DNA of 64,000 nucleotides. Source: Sipunculus nudus (taxonomy: Eukaryota; Annelida; Sipuncula; Golfingiida; Sipunculidae). Below the pieces are notes generated by a model. That model saw only the letters and a list, made by a program, of their open reading frames with translations. It was not told the DNA's origin and made no database searches. Location: the NCBI GenBank assembly GCA_026874595.1, contig CM049314.1, positions 68,072,300 to 68,136,299 on the forward strand. Direction: 5' to 3'. Shown piece after piece: positions 1 to 12,202 of the stretch. Position 1 is the stretch's first letter. Every line of letters starts with the position of its first letter. Made by a program: the position numbers and the translations under genes.

Positions 1-3000
1 AACTGTGCATTATATGATTTGTGGTATTATGCTGTATTATTGTTATGATCACAAACTTATATATCAATATATGTGGCTTATCAGATATGTGTGTCGTTTT
101 TTCTTCATTTTCATTGAGCTGTAAAATGCAAACACCAGGAACAAATGGTAGATATCGTTGTAGTCTAAATCTAGATGATACATTTGCGATACTTGGTGCA
201 TTGATGGATATGATAGATATGACCGCGAGATGGTTCATATGATGAAACCAGTTTGCCGATATATATTTTGCGCTTAGCCATGCACTAAAGAGAAAGAACT
301 AAGACATATTTTGTACGCGATACACTGACGTTTTGGTTACTAGTGTAAATCAATAAAAAAAGGTGTTATATGATGAAACCTACTTGTACCATATAAGACA
401 AAGTGTACTTCTTTTAACAGATTTAAATTTATCTAGCAAGGAAATTGGCAGTCCGATAAAAGAATTGTGAAGAATTGCACATGTCCAAACGTGAGGTCAT
501 CGTGGCCTGAACAACTAGTTGAGTCGTTCTATGACAAAGAACTTATTTAAGCAATATTTCGAAGAAGAAAATATGCATTTTGCGTACATTATCTGCTTTT
601 TTATTTTTCTATCAGTTTTATAACAAAATGTTTACAACTGAATGGTTCATCGTGTCCATATACCTCCGTTTCAATCAAATTATGATTGGTTTTGTGCAAT
701 TCGAGTGGAAAATGTCGGGATGACTAGCCTGATTTTAACCTTTATGGTGTCACTGAGTGCAATTAGCCCATTCACTTAAAGATACCTATAACTCAGAATT
801 GTGAGCTTTATAGGCTCGAAGATATATGGCTGAGCATTTTCGTTCAACATTAACCTTTGTGTTTATGATCTCTAAAATTGTCTTGACAATAAGAATCAGG
901 CTCAACCATTGAATCCGTGTAGGACTCGAAACTTTTCTGATATGACAGCGTCGTCAGCTAAAAATCAATGGCCAAAGTTAAAGCAGGCTTATTGTGGTAT
1001 TCAGCCTGCAGTTTCTGCACACGAGAACCCGAGTCGCCACATATTTGCCTTATTTCTCATTTTCACCTAACTCTTATTTAGGGGCAATGTACACACATGG
1101 GGGCACATGTCTCTGGTTAGGTGAACAGCACTTTCAAATCGTATTAAATGGTTCCCTTTGTAAGCTTTTTAATGTTACATTGCACATCTTTCTTTAATGG
1201 GTTCGTAAGAGGTATGGAAAAATGTTTTTCAAGAAGGATATTGAAGAAGTCACGAACTGAACTCATTGTACTCATAATACAGGGACAAAATACGCAATGT
1301 ACTATGAATGGGCACAGTTACTAAGCTTTAAGCTCTAAACATGCTCCGTGATCTTGTCGGCAAATAAGCATTGATTAACGCGAATTCTATTATCGTTTCA
1401 TGTCAGTGCATATTGGTCTTATGATCATTAATGGTCCTACGCATCCTTACGAGGATCTGCCGTGGAATGTTTGGTTACAGGTAATTATCAGGGAGATGAC
1501 GAAAGATACCAAATCCTGAACTTACAGCACCGGGTGACAAATCACGCGATGAACTGAATATGTTCACCATTTTTATGTATTCATTGGCAGAAAATGTTTA
1601 GGTCCTTTTAGGTAAATGCATAATGAATATACTTGTAATATGGTCAGATATTATATTCATCGGAAATCATATGGTACTTTAAAAATATCCAATCTCTTAT
1701 TATGAAAAAATAGATCTTTTAAAATATAATTTTTTAATATAAAAAAAATGCATGATTTACTTTCAAAATACCGTAGACGTATGTCACTAAATCATAAGAA
1801 TTTTACACTATTAATGAATTTAGAAATTCAAATTCGTTTTACTCCTTATTAATAAATTATTCTTCGTCAAGATAGCCTGATGTGTGTTACTTTGAAAATA
1901 ATCAATATTTGATGGATGGGAAACGTGTCTATGATTTATTGTAACATTTAATCTCTCTTAATCTCATGTTATTCCTATAATAAGCATCAGTACTATAAAA
2001 AGCTGGCATTACAGAGAGGCGACATCTCTTTGTAGATAGATTGGTCCCGTGACATAAGAGAACTCAGCAGCATTATGTGGCGAGAACGGTGAAAAATTAT
2101 AGTACGAGACTTCATCCTCCTCCATACAAAGCTGTTACTTACTATATTTTTTTCAACAGCATTTCAGGATGTTTGGGCCAGCTGGTAATTATTCTATTGA
2201 TATTCGGCATACCTTACCTATTTCTGAAATATCTGTTAATAGTGTATATCTCTATATAATTAGCGTTTTATGCACGGAAAGTCGTGTTTGGACAGAAAAA
2301 CGGACAGATAGACATCAGTGTCTTTTAAAATGAAATAATTACACTTTTTTATTTGTATCATTTGAAGACTTTATTTTCTCAATAATGTAACATTTTGTGC
2401 TTACACGTTTTAGAATTTCACTTCCGCCTGCTGCCACAATTCCAGCGTTCATTTTTACACCAGTCATTCCATAGTAAACCTACGAATAATTAAAACACAG
2501 CAGAGTTCAAATTTTTAGAAGGGGATGTATGTGTCTCTCCAGGAAACATCAATACCTGTATAGTTCTTTCTTCGGAGGAAACATTCAAAGAAGATTATTC
2601 TACTATCGTGTTAAAAAATCAGCATCTACCGGGATACAACTTCAAAAACTGGCAACTGTAAAGTTCCTAAGCTATCGTTTGTGGATGCCGCACAAAGCCC
2701 AGCGCAAATGTATCCAAGAAGCACGATCCAGCGTATCTCAAGACACCTGAATATGAGACAGGGCAAGAAATCAGATGATTGAGCAGCCACCCCCTAGCAC
2801 TCGATGCCTAAACCTCCTACCAATACAGTGGGATGCTGTCGGGAAGCCTTACAACGAATCGTCAAAAGCGAATCTTGGTTTTCCTCGTCAGTTCTGTAGA
2901 ACCTGTCATCATTTTGCAAGACTTATGGGGCAGCAGAGATTCGGTCTTGGACACAGTGCTTGTAGGTAATTGTTGTTTGATGCTCATTATGTAGAGCAAA

Positions 3001-3087
3001 GTTCATACTTGAATCATATATCGATGTAAATATAAATACTAGAATAAATTGTCACTAATTGTTGAGATAAGTTGAAAATTATATAAA
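1..3087. other. No recognised gene; AT-rich intergenic DNA with two diverged repeat copies
   Basis: No frame here resembles a protein I know. Two passages, about 1235-1325 and 1495-1600, share a pattern (a 'tgaact' word, then 'gacaaatcacgc-atg', then 'cacca') with sequence at 6.4, 7.75 and 8.3 kb, so they look like old copies of one dispersed repeat. Around 2525-2972 the base composition is less AT-rich and two frames of 73 and 64 codons stand open next to each other. They match nothing I recognise and have no clear splice context, so I do not call them a gene. Confidence 0.5.
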
Positions 3088-5540
3088 ACAAGTGACCCAG
3101 GGGTCATGACGCTCAGCTGACCAGGAAGACATTGACAAAAGTAATTTTATCATCTGAATGTCAAATTTGAATGAAATACTTTTTCGAAACTTGACCTTTT
3201 GTATAAAATAATCCAATATTCATTGGGGTACTATGGAGCTCTGTAGCATGAAGGATATGGGTAACAGACACCTATTTTCAAGGTTTACAAGATGACTTTT
3301 CAGAGGTCTACCAGCATGTCAAAAAATAAAATTCTAGGTCCAGTTATTATGATTTGTGCCCTGTTAACAGATGACCAAATGTTTATTCTGGGGGTATTTC
3401 AAAGCCGCATAGGTTGAAGGATATAGGTAACAGAGATTTAATTTCAGGTGCACAAGGAGACTTTTCAGGGGCCTCCCAGCATATCAAGAAAGGAGATTCT
3501 AGGTCAAGTCATTATAATTTGTGCTCTGTTAACAGATGACCAAATCTTTATTCTGGGGAGTACTTTGGAGCCCCAGAGCATGAAGGATATGGGTGACAGA
3601 GACCTAATTTCAGGTTTCCAAGATGTTTCATGGACCTCCCTGCATGTTAAGAAAGAAGATTCTAGGTCAAGTCATTATGATTTGTGGCCTGTTAACAGAT
3701 GACCAAATGTTTAAAGGTCTCAAAAATTAAGAAAAAAATTCTTAAAAAATCAAAATACAGGTGGCACCACCAGTCTACAGAAACTGATGAAACAAGCCAT
3801 TATCAATACAAATGTGGACAATCATGGTGATCAATGCATTAGTTATTGTATCAAATTTTGCATTATTCTGGGAGGAACTTCCGAGCCTCATAGCTGAAAG
3901 GATATCAGTAACAGAGACCTTATATCAGGTTTCCATATAGACTTTTTTATGACCGTCCTTGCATGTCATGACAGAAGATTCTAGGACCAGTTGATATGAT
4001 TTGTGCCCTGTAAACAGATGACCGAATCTTAAAAGGTTTAAAAAATAGAGAAAAAAAAACTTTAAAAAATCGAAAAAATACATGTGGCGTCACCCGTCTG
4101 CAGAAACTGATGAAACATTTCATGATCAATATCCATGCAAAGAATCATGGTGATCAATATAATAATTGTTCAGATACTTGAGCTTTTGTATCAAATTTTC
4201 CATTATTCTGGGGGGTACTTCGGAGCCCCATAGCTCAGAGGTTATGGGTAACAGAGATCTAATTTCAAGTTTTTAAGGAGACTTTCCATTGGCCTCTCAG
4301 CATGTCAAGAGAAAAGAGAAAAGATGATAGGTCCAGTTGTTACGATTTGTGCCATGTTAACAGATAACCGCATCTTATGAGGTCTCAAAAATAGAGAAAA
4401 AAAATCGTAAAAATAAAAAAAAATACAGATGGCGCCAACATACTGCAGAAACTGATGACACATTTCATGATCAATATCCATGCAAAGAATCATGGTGATC
4501 ACTGCAAAAGTTGTTTAGATACTTGAGCTTTTGTATCAAATTTTCCATTATTCTGGGGGGTACTTCGCAGCCCCATAGCTCAAAGGTTATGGGTAACAGA
4601 GACCTAATTTCAGGTTTCCAAAGAGACTTTTTATGGGCCTCCCTGCATGTCAAGAGAGAAGATTCTAGGTGTAGTCTTTACGATTTGCGCCTGTTAACAG
4701 ATGGCCGCATCTTAAAAGGTCTCAAAAATAGAGAAAAATATTGGTAAAAATCGAAAAAATACATGTGGCGCCACCCGTCTGCAGAAACTGATGAAACATT
4801 TCATGATCAATATCCATGCAAAGAATCATGGTGATCAATATAATAATTGTTCAGATACTTGAGCTTTTGTATCAAATTTTCCATTATTCTGGGGAGTACT
4901 TCGGAGCCCCATAGCTCAGAGGTTATGGGTAACAGAGATCTAATTTCAAGTTTTTCAGGAGACTTTCCATTGGCCTCTCAGCATGTCAAGAGAAAAGATG
5001 ATAGGTCCAGTTGTTACGATTTGTGCCATGTTAACAGATAACCGCATCTTATGAGGTCTCAAAAATAGAGAAAAAAATTCGTAAAAATAAAAAAAAATAC
5101 AGATGGCGCCACCATACTGCAGAAACTGATGACACATTCCATGATCAATATCCATGCAAAGAATCATGGTGATCACTGCAAAAGTGGTTTAGATACTTGA
5201 GCTTTTGTATCAAATTTTCCATTATTCTGGGGGGTACTTCGCAGCCCCATAGCTCAAAGGTTATGGGTAACAGAGACCTAATTTCAGGTTTCCAAAGAGA
5301 CTTTTTATGGGCCTCCCTGCATGTCAAGAGAGAAGATTCTAGGTGTAGTCGTTACGATTTGCGCCTGTTAACAGATGGCCGCATCTTAAAAGGTCTCAAA
5401 AATAGAGAAAAATATTGGTAAAAAATCGAAAAAATACAGGTGGCGCCACCAGTCTGCAGAAAATGATGAAACACTCCATGATCAATATCAAAAATCATGA
5501 TGATCAATGCATTAGTTGTTCGGATGACGGATACAAACAA
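3088..5540 (+). repeat. Tandem-array element, island A, with nested higher-order repeat
   Basis: The island opens with a block containing 'gtgacccaggggtcatgac' and 'gctcagctga', then runs through tandem monomers. The word 'gttaacag' (one variant 'gtaaacag') recurs at 3363, 3528, 3691, 4010, 4356, 4693, 5030 and 5367, giving spacings of 165, 163, 319, 346, 337, 337 and 337. A basic unit of about 165 bp thus became a unit of about 337 bp. Two adjacent 337-bp units then duplicated as a 674-bp dimer (4356 to 5030, and 4693 to 5367) that is still almost identical. The 60-78 codon frames in it recur with the repeat and are not genes. The same family recurs at 53.3 and 56.9 kb. The architecture (conserved arms around tandem cores) resembles bivalve 'pearl'/HINE-type non-autonomous Helitron relatives; that assignment is inference. 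Confidence 0.85.
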
Positions 5541-5770
5541 ATGCGATGGTAATTAGGCCAGCTAGTTTATATGAACCTATACATTGATAGTCTGTGATAG
5601 GGGGGTAGAGCCATTTTTAAAACCAATCAGTGTTTGCTCAACCGAAAGTTTTCTTTTGGTTGTTTGCAGTTGTCTCGATATTATAATACATACCTACCAT
5701 ACATCTTCATAAATCAATGCTTCTTGGAGACATTACACGTATGGTTATTACATTTAAACAGAGTCAACCC

Positions 5771-5835
<65 letters not shown>

Positions 5836-6669
5836 TACTGAATTTGTACTGAAAATATTTCTTAGATAGAGCCAATAATTTATATATCAAAATCATTTTT
5901 ATTATGCAATAATTCTTTAATTCCATACGAAAGCTAGCTGAGGCTTAGGACTGAAAAAAAAAATTAACATGCAAAATTGCACACAAACAGAAATTCAATC
6001 ATAAACATAATTTTAATAGATGTTTTTTGGTGGCGGTAACCGCCTCAGTTTTTTTATACTAATTCTCATATAGCTATGCCCAGACAATAAGGGCAAACAA
6101 ATAGAATACTTTGCAAAATATTCTTCCATATGTTAAATTTACTCATTGCTTCTATTCTCTATTACTGTTTTTTTTCTACTTTTTTTATTGCAAATATCAA
6201 ATAATCATGCTTGGTAAAGTATGAAAGCTCATGCAGACATGGCGACTTTAATCAATGTATCAAAAAATGTCTCTATTTACATGTTATGCTGTGAAAATCA
6301 CTTTCTCGAGACATAAAAGGGATCGCAGCTTACGCTTTAATCTTCGACTGCGCAGCTCCCTTTGTGAGATTCGTGACAGGGTTCGTGAGACGCGACCTTA
6401 ACGGGGATAACTGATGAGATCACAATCTGAACTGACAGATACTAGAGACAAAACACGAAATCATCACAGCTTGGCCAATAAAAAGAAAAGTTCCATCTTC
6501 TTTTGCTTCTTTGTGTTGCTCCATTGTTTAACTAATGTAACACTTTTTATAAGATCATAAAATTTCCTGCGCTTCTGTAAGAGGATATGTCGTGCGTAAT
6601 TGGATGAAAGGAATAAGCCACGACCTGTTCAAACAGTTGTGGGAGACAAATCCCGCAATATGAGATCCT
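5541..6669. other. No recognised gene; contains an AT microsatellite and one dispersed-repeat copy
   Basis: Positions 5770-5830 are an (AT)n tract, which creates artificial tyrosine/isoleucine frames on both strands. Around 6395-6480 the words 'ctgaactgacag', 'tactagagacaaa' and 'cacgaaat' match the dispersed repeat seen at 1.2, 1.5, 7.75 and 8.3 kb. The rest shows nothing. Confidence 0.5.
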
Positions 6670-7000
6670 AAACCGGCTAGTGTGGCTCAGGATAAGAGCA
6701 CAGGACTAAAAACTGGGAAATCGTGAGTTCGAATCTCAGCCGAGGCGGTGAGTTTTTTTTTTTTTTTTTTTTACGGTCGGCCCCCATCCAGGATGAGTGC
6801 CCTGCAGGCTTAATGGGAATGCCGTGCCTAACAGCCGTGTTTTACTCAAACGAATGACCCTATTGGGGGGTCCTCGGAGGTATGACCCAGAAAATGGGGG
6901 CGATTACGCACCCAGTGCCCGCCGGTGCAGTTGTCAGCGGGCCTGGTTGTCTCCGTGTTGAGTCTAACAAGCGGACCTCCGGCTACGTCGTTTTGTTATG
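6670..7000 (+). mobile_element. tRNA-derived SINE, copy 1
   Basis: The head carries a pol III A box ('tggctcaggataagagc') and a B box ('gagttcgaatctc') at tRNA-like spacing. A T-rich run follows, then a body that begins 'ggcccccatccagg' and includes 'gccctgcaggctt' and 'ggggtcctcgg'. The same head and body recur at 56353-56632, including 'tggctgagtggtagagc', 'ggcccccacccagg', 'gctctgcaggctt' and 'ggggttcctcgg'. Two independent copies with the same head-body junction mark a SINE rather than a tRNA gene. A tail-like scrap lies at about 8018-8062. The family name is not identified. Confidence 0.8.
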
Positions 7001-7976
7001 GTAAACAGACACACGTTTACCAACACTCAGAGCCATAAAAAGATGTTATACAGCCGTATGCAAGATACTTAGACTTAGTGCCGGGATGGTTTTCCTGGAA
7101 AACTGTTGTATAAAGCAAGACTGAACAGTTTGAACAAATAGGCATAATAATACCCCTGAGTATGAACAATAATCCCAGCGAGCTTTTTCTGTGATTTGAG
7201 CGAGCCGATAAATCTGACAGTTGTAGGCACTTTCTCCGCAATGCCTGCAGGGGTTGGCCTCATTTTTGGTGTTTGGTCGGATAATGACCAGTTACAGCGC
7301 GAGTTCGCCTTTCGTCTCGTTTGACCTACTTTTGATGATATGGCGGCTTCGGAACGTAGGAAATTTTATAAATATAGAAATTTTAATGATAAATTAACTT
7401 GTAAGGACTTTTTATCGCATTGCCTGGACATATTGGCCCAATTGTTTTGTCCGGCCAGATAACGACCAGTTTCATACAGAGTTCCCGTTAACCAACATTT
7501 TACCAGGGCTTCTACCCCTTTAGTAAATATATTTAATGGAATTTCTTGTCATCACTATTGATCTTGATTAACTTTACATTGTTTTATCATGAAGAGTCCA
7601 TGATAAATTTTCAGTTTCTTCAGCATTGCTACATTTATCCTCTATCAAATTTTAGAGTCTCTTTTAGAGATTACTTCTTATGTTGCAATGCAAGATTATG
7701 GATCTTTGGAACGTAGTATGTATAAATACAAAACAATCACGAACCGAACTATCAGTACTAGAAAGCAACTGCTTTTGGATTATCACGGTTCGGCTGAGTG
7801 TGTTTATTTGGCGTATTCGTCTCTTTTCTTTTGATATCTAAAAATCTTATAAACATCTTCAAAAGTCTCTGTCGTGCGAGGTTTGGTATTCAGTGGGATT
7901 TAGGCGGGTACTAATATTGGGTTTGTGGCTGATGGTTATTATTTAAAATAAGTTCTTAATATTTGTTTTGTAAATG

Positions 7977-8020
<44 letters not shown>

Positions 8021-8816
8021 CGAATGCAATGGGGGGTTCCTCGGTGTTAGGACTCATACTTGTAATAGACATATTTTCATGCTTTATAATATGGACTGTA
8101 TCACGAAGCTGATCATTCATATCCTCAGCTTATGAACTGGAAAGTAATAAACTGTGGACAAATTTAAAATCTTATTGCTAGGGAATAAAAAAGGAATTAA
8201 TTGCGCATAAATGGAAAAAGAAATATATATATATATAGGTTTTAGCTAAGGGGGGGAGCGACTGCAGTAGGATGATCCTGGTCTGAACTTTCGGTACTTG
8301 GAGACAAGTCACGCAATGCACTGAGCATGGACACCATTTTTACCCGTGTTGATTGAAAGTTCTGCCAGCTAAAGCGATTGGTCTTTATGCATCCGGAATT
8401 TGTACTCAAACGCATCAACAAAAACTGACAGTGACTACTGTATCTTTAATTAAAAATACTATTTTTCTTGTAAGACGTATTCATATAATCTTTTCTCATG
8501 TCGCTTGACTAACATATAATTAGATGCCTCGGGAATTTGCTGCTCCGCCTAATTTAAAGAATTCATTGATCTGTTTGTTGTAAGTAAGATTAGGATTATC
8601 ATCAGATTGAAAGGATTTGCGTACAAAGCAGACATTTTTAAATCTTATCTAGACCTTAGGAAACGGAGGGATACTTTGGAAGAACACCAGACTTGATATT
8701 CACAGAGAAATCAATATGATACAAATGTTGATAAAAGAACATGATCTTTGTAATTACGATAACATAATCAGTTTTACGGAACTGTCACTTAAATGCAAAA
8801 CGACAAGGTCGTTTAT
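7001..8816. other. No recognised gene; repeats and microsatellites
   Basis: A pair of similar passages near 7270-7320 and 7440-7490 (each with 'ggataatgaccagtt' or 'gataacgaccagttt' and a following 'gagttc') looks like a diverged direct repeat. Positions 7978-8015 are (AT)n. Positions 8018-8062 resemble part of the SINE body ('ggggggttcctcgg'). Positions 8265-8365 are the clearest copy of the dispersed repeat noted at 1.2-6.4 kb ('tctgaactttcggtactt', 'gagacaagtcacgcaatg', 'ggacacca'). No coding evidence. Confidence 0.5.
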
Positions 8817-9323
8817 GAAAGTTTACATATTGTCTGAAGAGACACACGTCACCATATATTTAATTATAAGAGACATTCCCAAAACTTGATTCAATATTTC
8901 ACGTGGTAAATATATTACTGTCTTGTAACTCGGATGCAAGATATATCATATAGCAGATCGGCGAAGACGACAATTTATAAAGCCACAACAATTGATTGGA
9001 CAAAACAAGTTTTAAAGACCACGTCAATGCGTAAGACCACAGCAATTTGTAAGACCACAGAAATTTACGAAAGTTTACATATTGTCTGAAGAGACACACG
9101 TCACCCTATATGTAATTATAAGAGAAATTCTCAAAACTTGATTCAATATTTCACGTGGTTAATATATTACTGTCTTGTAACTCGGATGCAAGATATATCA
9201 TATTGCAGATCGGCGAAGACGACAACAATTTATAAAGCCACAACAATTGATTGGACTAAACAAGTTTTAAAGACCACGTCAACGCGTAAGCCCACAGCAA
9301 TATGTAAGACCACAGAAATTTTT
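8817..9323 (+). repeat. Recent 252-bp tandem duplication
   Basis: Two head-to-tail copies begin with 'gaaagtttacatattgtctg', at 8817 and 9069, a period of 252 bp, and differ at only a few bases. The second copy and its flank hold a 114-codon open frame (9138-9482), and the first copy is open on the opposite strand. Neither product resembles a known family. Short internal near-repeats ('aagaccacagcaattt', 'aagaccacagaaattt') are also present, so the unit is itself repetitive. Confidence 0.9.
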
Positions 9324-11266
9324 GACCACACCAATTTAAATGAGTACACTCAAGTATATATAGAGCGGAGATTAATATTAAAAATTATACCTAAACATCA
9401 AACAGCTGAAAATGAATTAGCCTTAATTCCTCCAGACTTGGCACCATACATAATCATGGAAAATGTGTCTTCAGTCTCATAGATAATCCACCACCAGAAT
9501 AAAAAAAAATATTGGTTGTATTATGTAGATGTCGCCACCCTATGACAGCCACCCGCAAGTGTGTATTATTGATGGATAGACAATATCAATTCTCTTATTT
9601 TAGTTGTTACATGGAATAATTTCAGGTAAAATAATTGTACATAAACATACCGGTACGAGGGTCAAGTTTTTCAAGGACTCGAACTAGGATAGGAGGATCC
9701 TACACTCGGACTAAAGACATAGGGCTGAGTCCATCTTGAGTTGAAAGAGAAAGACTCATTGAGACTCAAGATTGTATATACAAAGCTTAATGTATTTAAA
9801 CATCAACCCAAAAGCATATCTAAACTAAAAGAGTTTACTCAGAGAGTAGCTTGGATTTGGAACTGCAATTTGACGTTGTTGAGATGAACGCGATCAAATC
9901 ATTCTTAACGAGTTTTGCTTTGAACATGTGCGACGTATAAACAGACTGTAACAAGGTAAGTGTTCAGAGTGTAAGATGGAAGCCTAATTGACGCGGTCGG
10001 AATAATATGCCTTCTCCGGTAAATATTGTAGAAAAAGTTAAAATAAATGAGCAGTGACGAAAAGAAAGAAAATGTGTCATAGATAGTGAAGATATTGAAA
10101 TACTAATAAAAAAGATTTTCACCTGCTTTGATTACCTTGAACTGTTATCTTTTTTATAAAGACATGAGTCCTAGATTGTAAAGATATTAAAATACTAATA
10201 AAAAATAAAATTTTGAGGTACTTTGATGAAATTGAACTTTCATATATTTTAAATTACACATAGAGATTCTAGAAAAATAAACCACTTTATAATTTGAATG
10301 AGTTACAAACCAGGTGCGGATCCAGGATTTAGTAAACAAAAGGGGGGGGGGGGTTCAACCGAGGAGGACTCATAAAAAATCTAAGAAACTGTCCCCTCAG
10401 TCTGGGAAAGGGGGTCTAGACCGATATATTTGATGCAAAAACCTTAAGAAAAGGTTTCAGGGCAGAAAATGGCGGGGGTCCGGACCACTGGACCCCCAAC
10501 CCCGGCTCCGATTCTGCAAACTCATTCCTGCAAAAATGTGGCCTGCAGAATGCTATTTGTAAGCCGCAAGAACCAGCATGAACGCAAAATGGAAGATTTC
10601 CGGCAGGCAACAGGAAAAGCGATTTGATTGCACATAGGATGTTCGTTTTGTTTATAAACATGTGTTTATAACATGTTGGAGCCCGCCAAAATAACCCAAA
10701 CGCGTTTAACAAGGACAACTTGTCAGAGAAACCAGACTTTTGAGAAAGGCGATTTTAAGCTAGTGTTCTTTCAACGTCGACACATTTGCAAATGAAATTC
10801 GATTTAATATTTTTTATGGTTGTCAGTATAAGCTAAAGTAATGTGTGTACTGTCCGTCTGCAGATACACAATCATATATTTTATATATCTGTCCCACAGA
10901 TATAATAAGAATCTTTCGCAGAAGAAATTACCTACAGTTAATCAATATTTAAGAAGAGTATTTCCGAAATCATCTAACTTCTACACATAAAGTAGGTATA
11001 TAGCTGGGTTTAGGAGTGATTCTCAGACAAGTGCCTTGAAACCACGTAGATTTATAAGACACGTAAGCTTTTCAATCGATTCTGACAAGTCTGCCAACTT
11101 ATCCACTGCTCCAATCATCTGTCAGTTACTGAATATATATGCGAGCGCGCCCGGGAAGAGGTATTTGCGGCCGCCAGACAACCAGTTGTACATTCTCCCG
11201 AGCAGATCATACTTGCATATGGACTATAGAAGTCATTTGGTGTTGCAGCTGTAACACGTATTGAAG
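9324..11266. other. Intergenic region upstream of the receptor gene; holds a dispersed repeat copy
   Basis: About 10311-10520 begins 'caggtgcggatccagg', contains a G run, and has the look of a short dispersed repeat; a looser relative may lie near 30910-31040. A 100-codon frame on the minus strand (10416-10718) lies across this repeat and matches nothing known. The 250 bp before the receptor start include a 'ggtatatagc' TATA-like word near 10993, which is only suggestive. No other gene seen. Confidence 0.45.
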
Positions 11267-12202
11267 ATGGATTATCAAAGTATAGTAGATATTACCAAGA
11301 ATGTGATAGTGACTTTGTTATCATTGTGCAATTCTCTTTCCAACATGACAGCTATTTTTGGCATTTTGCTTTGTCCCGATGTCCGAGGAGATAAAGTTTT
11401 TCCACTCTTGCTTTCAATTTTTTCCTGCTCTTTTCTGTATGGAATTATGGGATGGATAAGTACGTATTTGTCGTGGACAAAAACAGAAGACCCTGGGCAA
11501 TTTCTCGGCCCCTTTCATCGGTTCATGCTTAATTTTGCGTCCCTGACGTCATTAGCGATGGCATCAACATTGTCTTTAATTAAAACAATAATTATTGTGA
11601 AACCCTTGCGAGCAGCTGCTCTCGTTACTCATACGAGGGTGCGTGTTTCATGTGTGCTAATTTGGGTCATTTCTATTGCCCTTTTTGGGCCTTCAACTTT
11701 TAGGAATACGTACAAATACTCCCAATCGGTCCGTATTTCGCTGAACAACAAGGAGGAATATTTATATTACGTCGGACGTGTAATTGCCTTTCTCCTTCTT
11801 GGAGTTCTTACTAGTACAAACGTTTGGATGATGTGTATAGTTATCCGTCAAAAGAATAAAATGAAACGTTTTGAGGTGCACCCAGCAGATGTTCTGGTCA
11901 CGCCAAATCCGATAGTACAAGCTTTTAAATCTGCCAGGTCACTCGTCGCTGTGTGCGCCGTTTACAATATCGGCATAATACCACTGCTATTTCAACCAGA
12001 CTTAAATTTCTGGCTGTTCTGGTGCTGCTACACAGGATCTATTTTCAACAGTTTACTCTTCCTTCTCTTCAGTAAAAAGGTTACACAATCACTGAAGATG
12101 AATTTTAGGAAAATCATGAGAAGACCTGAAAACGGAGAACTTCTAACTGGTGTAGCTCACATTGGTGACGGTCAGGGTGGGCTTGTGCCAGGCCAACAAT
12201 AA
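11267..12202 (+). CDS. Intronless rhodopsin-like (class A) G protein-coupled receptor, orphan
   Basis: A single 311-codon exon reading from ATG 11267; the frame stays open a little upstream only through a TTG, which is not a eukaryotic start. Hydrophobic segments fit seven transmembrane helices at about residues 12-36, 44-68, 82-108, 126-142, 165-192, 221-242 and 248-268, with a basic loop between helices 5 and 6 (RQKNKMKR) and a basic tail. Class A hallmarks are eroded: helix 3 ends SLIKT instead of DRY, no cysteine is visible at the top of helix 3 or in the second extracellular loop, helix 6 has YNIGIIP instead of CWLP, and helix 7 has NSLLF instead of NPxxY. Such divergent single-exon receptors are common as lineage-specific expansions in molluscs. 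It would sit in the plasma membrane and signal through G proteins; ligand unknown. Family call firm, subtype open. Confidence 0.85.
   Translation: MDYQSIVDITKNVIVTLLSLCNSLSNMTAIFGILLCPDVRGDKVFPLLLSIFSCSFLYGIMGWISTYLSWTKTEDPGQFLGPFHRFMLNFASLTSLAMASTLSLIKTIIIVKPLRAAALVTHTRVRVSCVLIWVISIALFGPSTFRNTYKYSQSVRISLNNKEEYLYYVGRVIAFLLLGVLTSTNVWMMCIVIRQKNKMKRFEVHPADVLVTPNPIVQAFKSARSLVAVCAVYNIGIIPLLFQPDLNFWLFWCCYTGSIFNSLLFLLFSKKVTQSLKMNFRKIMRRPENGELLTGVAHIGDGQGGLVPGQQ

Noticed and set aside
2525-2972. A small two-exon-like gene from adjacent frames of 73 and 64 codons
   Set aside because: No homology, no convincing splice sites, and composition alone is not enough.
4471-5421. Sets of near-identical 60-78 codon frames on both strands
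   Set aside because: They repeat with the tandem unit of island A, so they reflect the repeat, not genes.
5714-5926. Tyrosine/isoleucine-rich frames, here and at 46614-46902, 21295-21492, 41317-41559 and 62677-63021
   Set aside because: Translations of AT microsatellites.
6395-6470. Hammerhead ribozyme ('ctgatgag' followed later by 'cgaaat')
   Set aside because: The spacing and the flanking stems needed for the three-helix core are not there.
6670-6750. tRNA gene
   Set aside because: A and B boxes are present, but the arms do not form a clean cloverleaf and the same head plus body recurs at 56.35 kb, so it is a SINE head.
10416-10718. 100-codon minus-strand gene
   Set aside because: Lies over a G-rich dispersed repeat and matches nothing.
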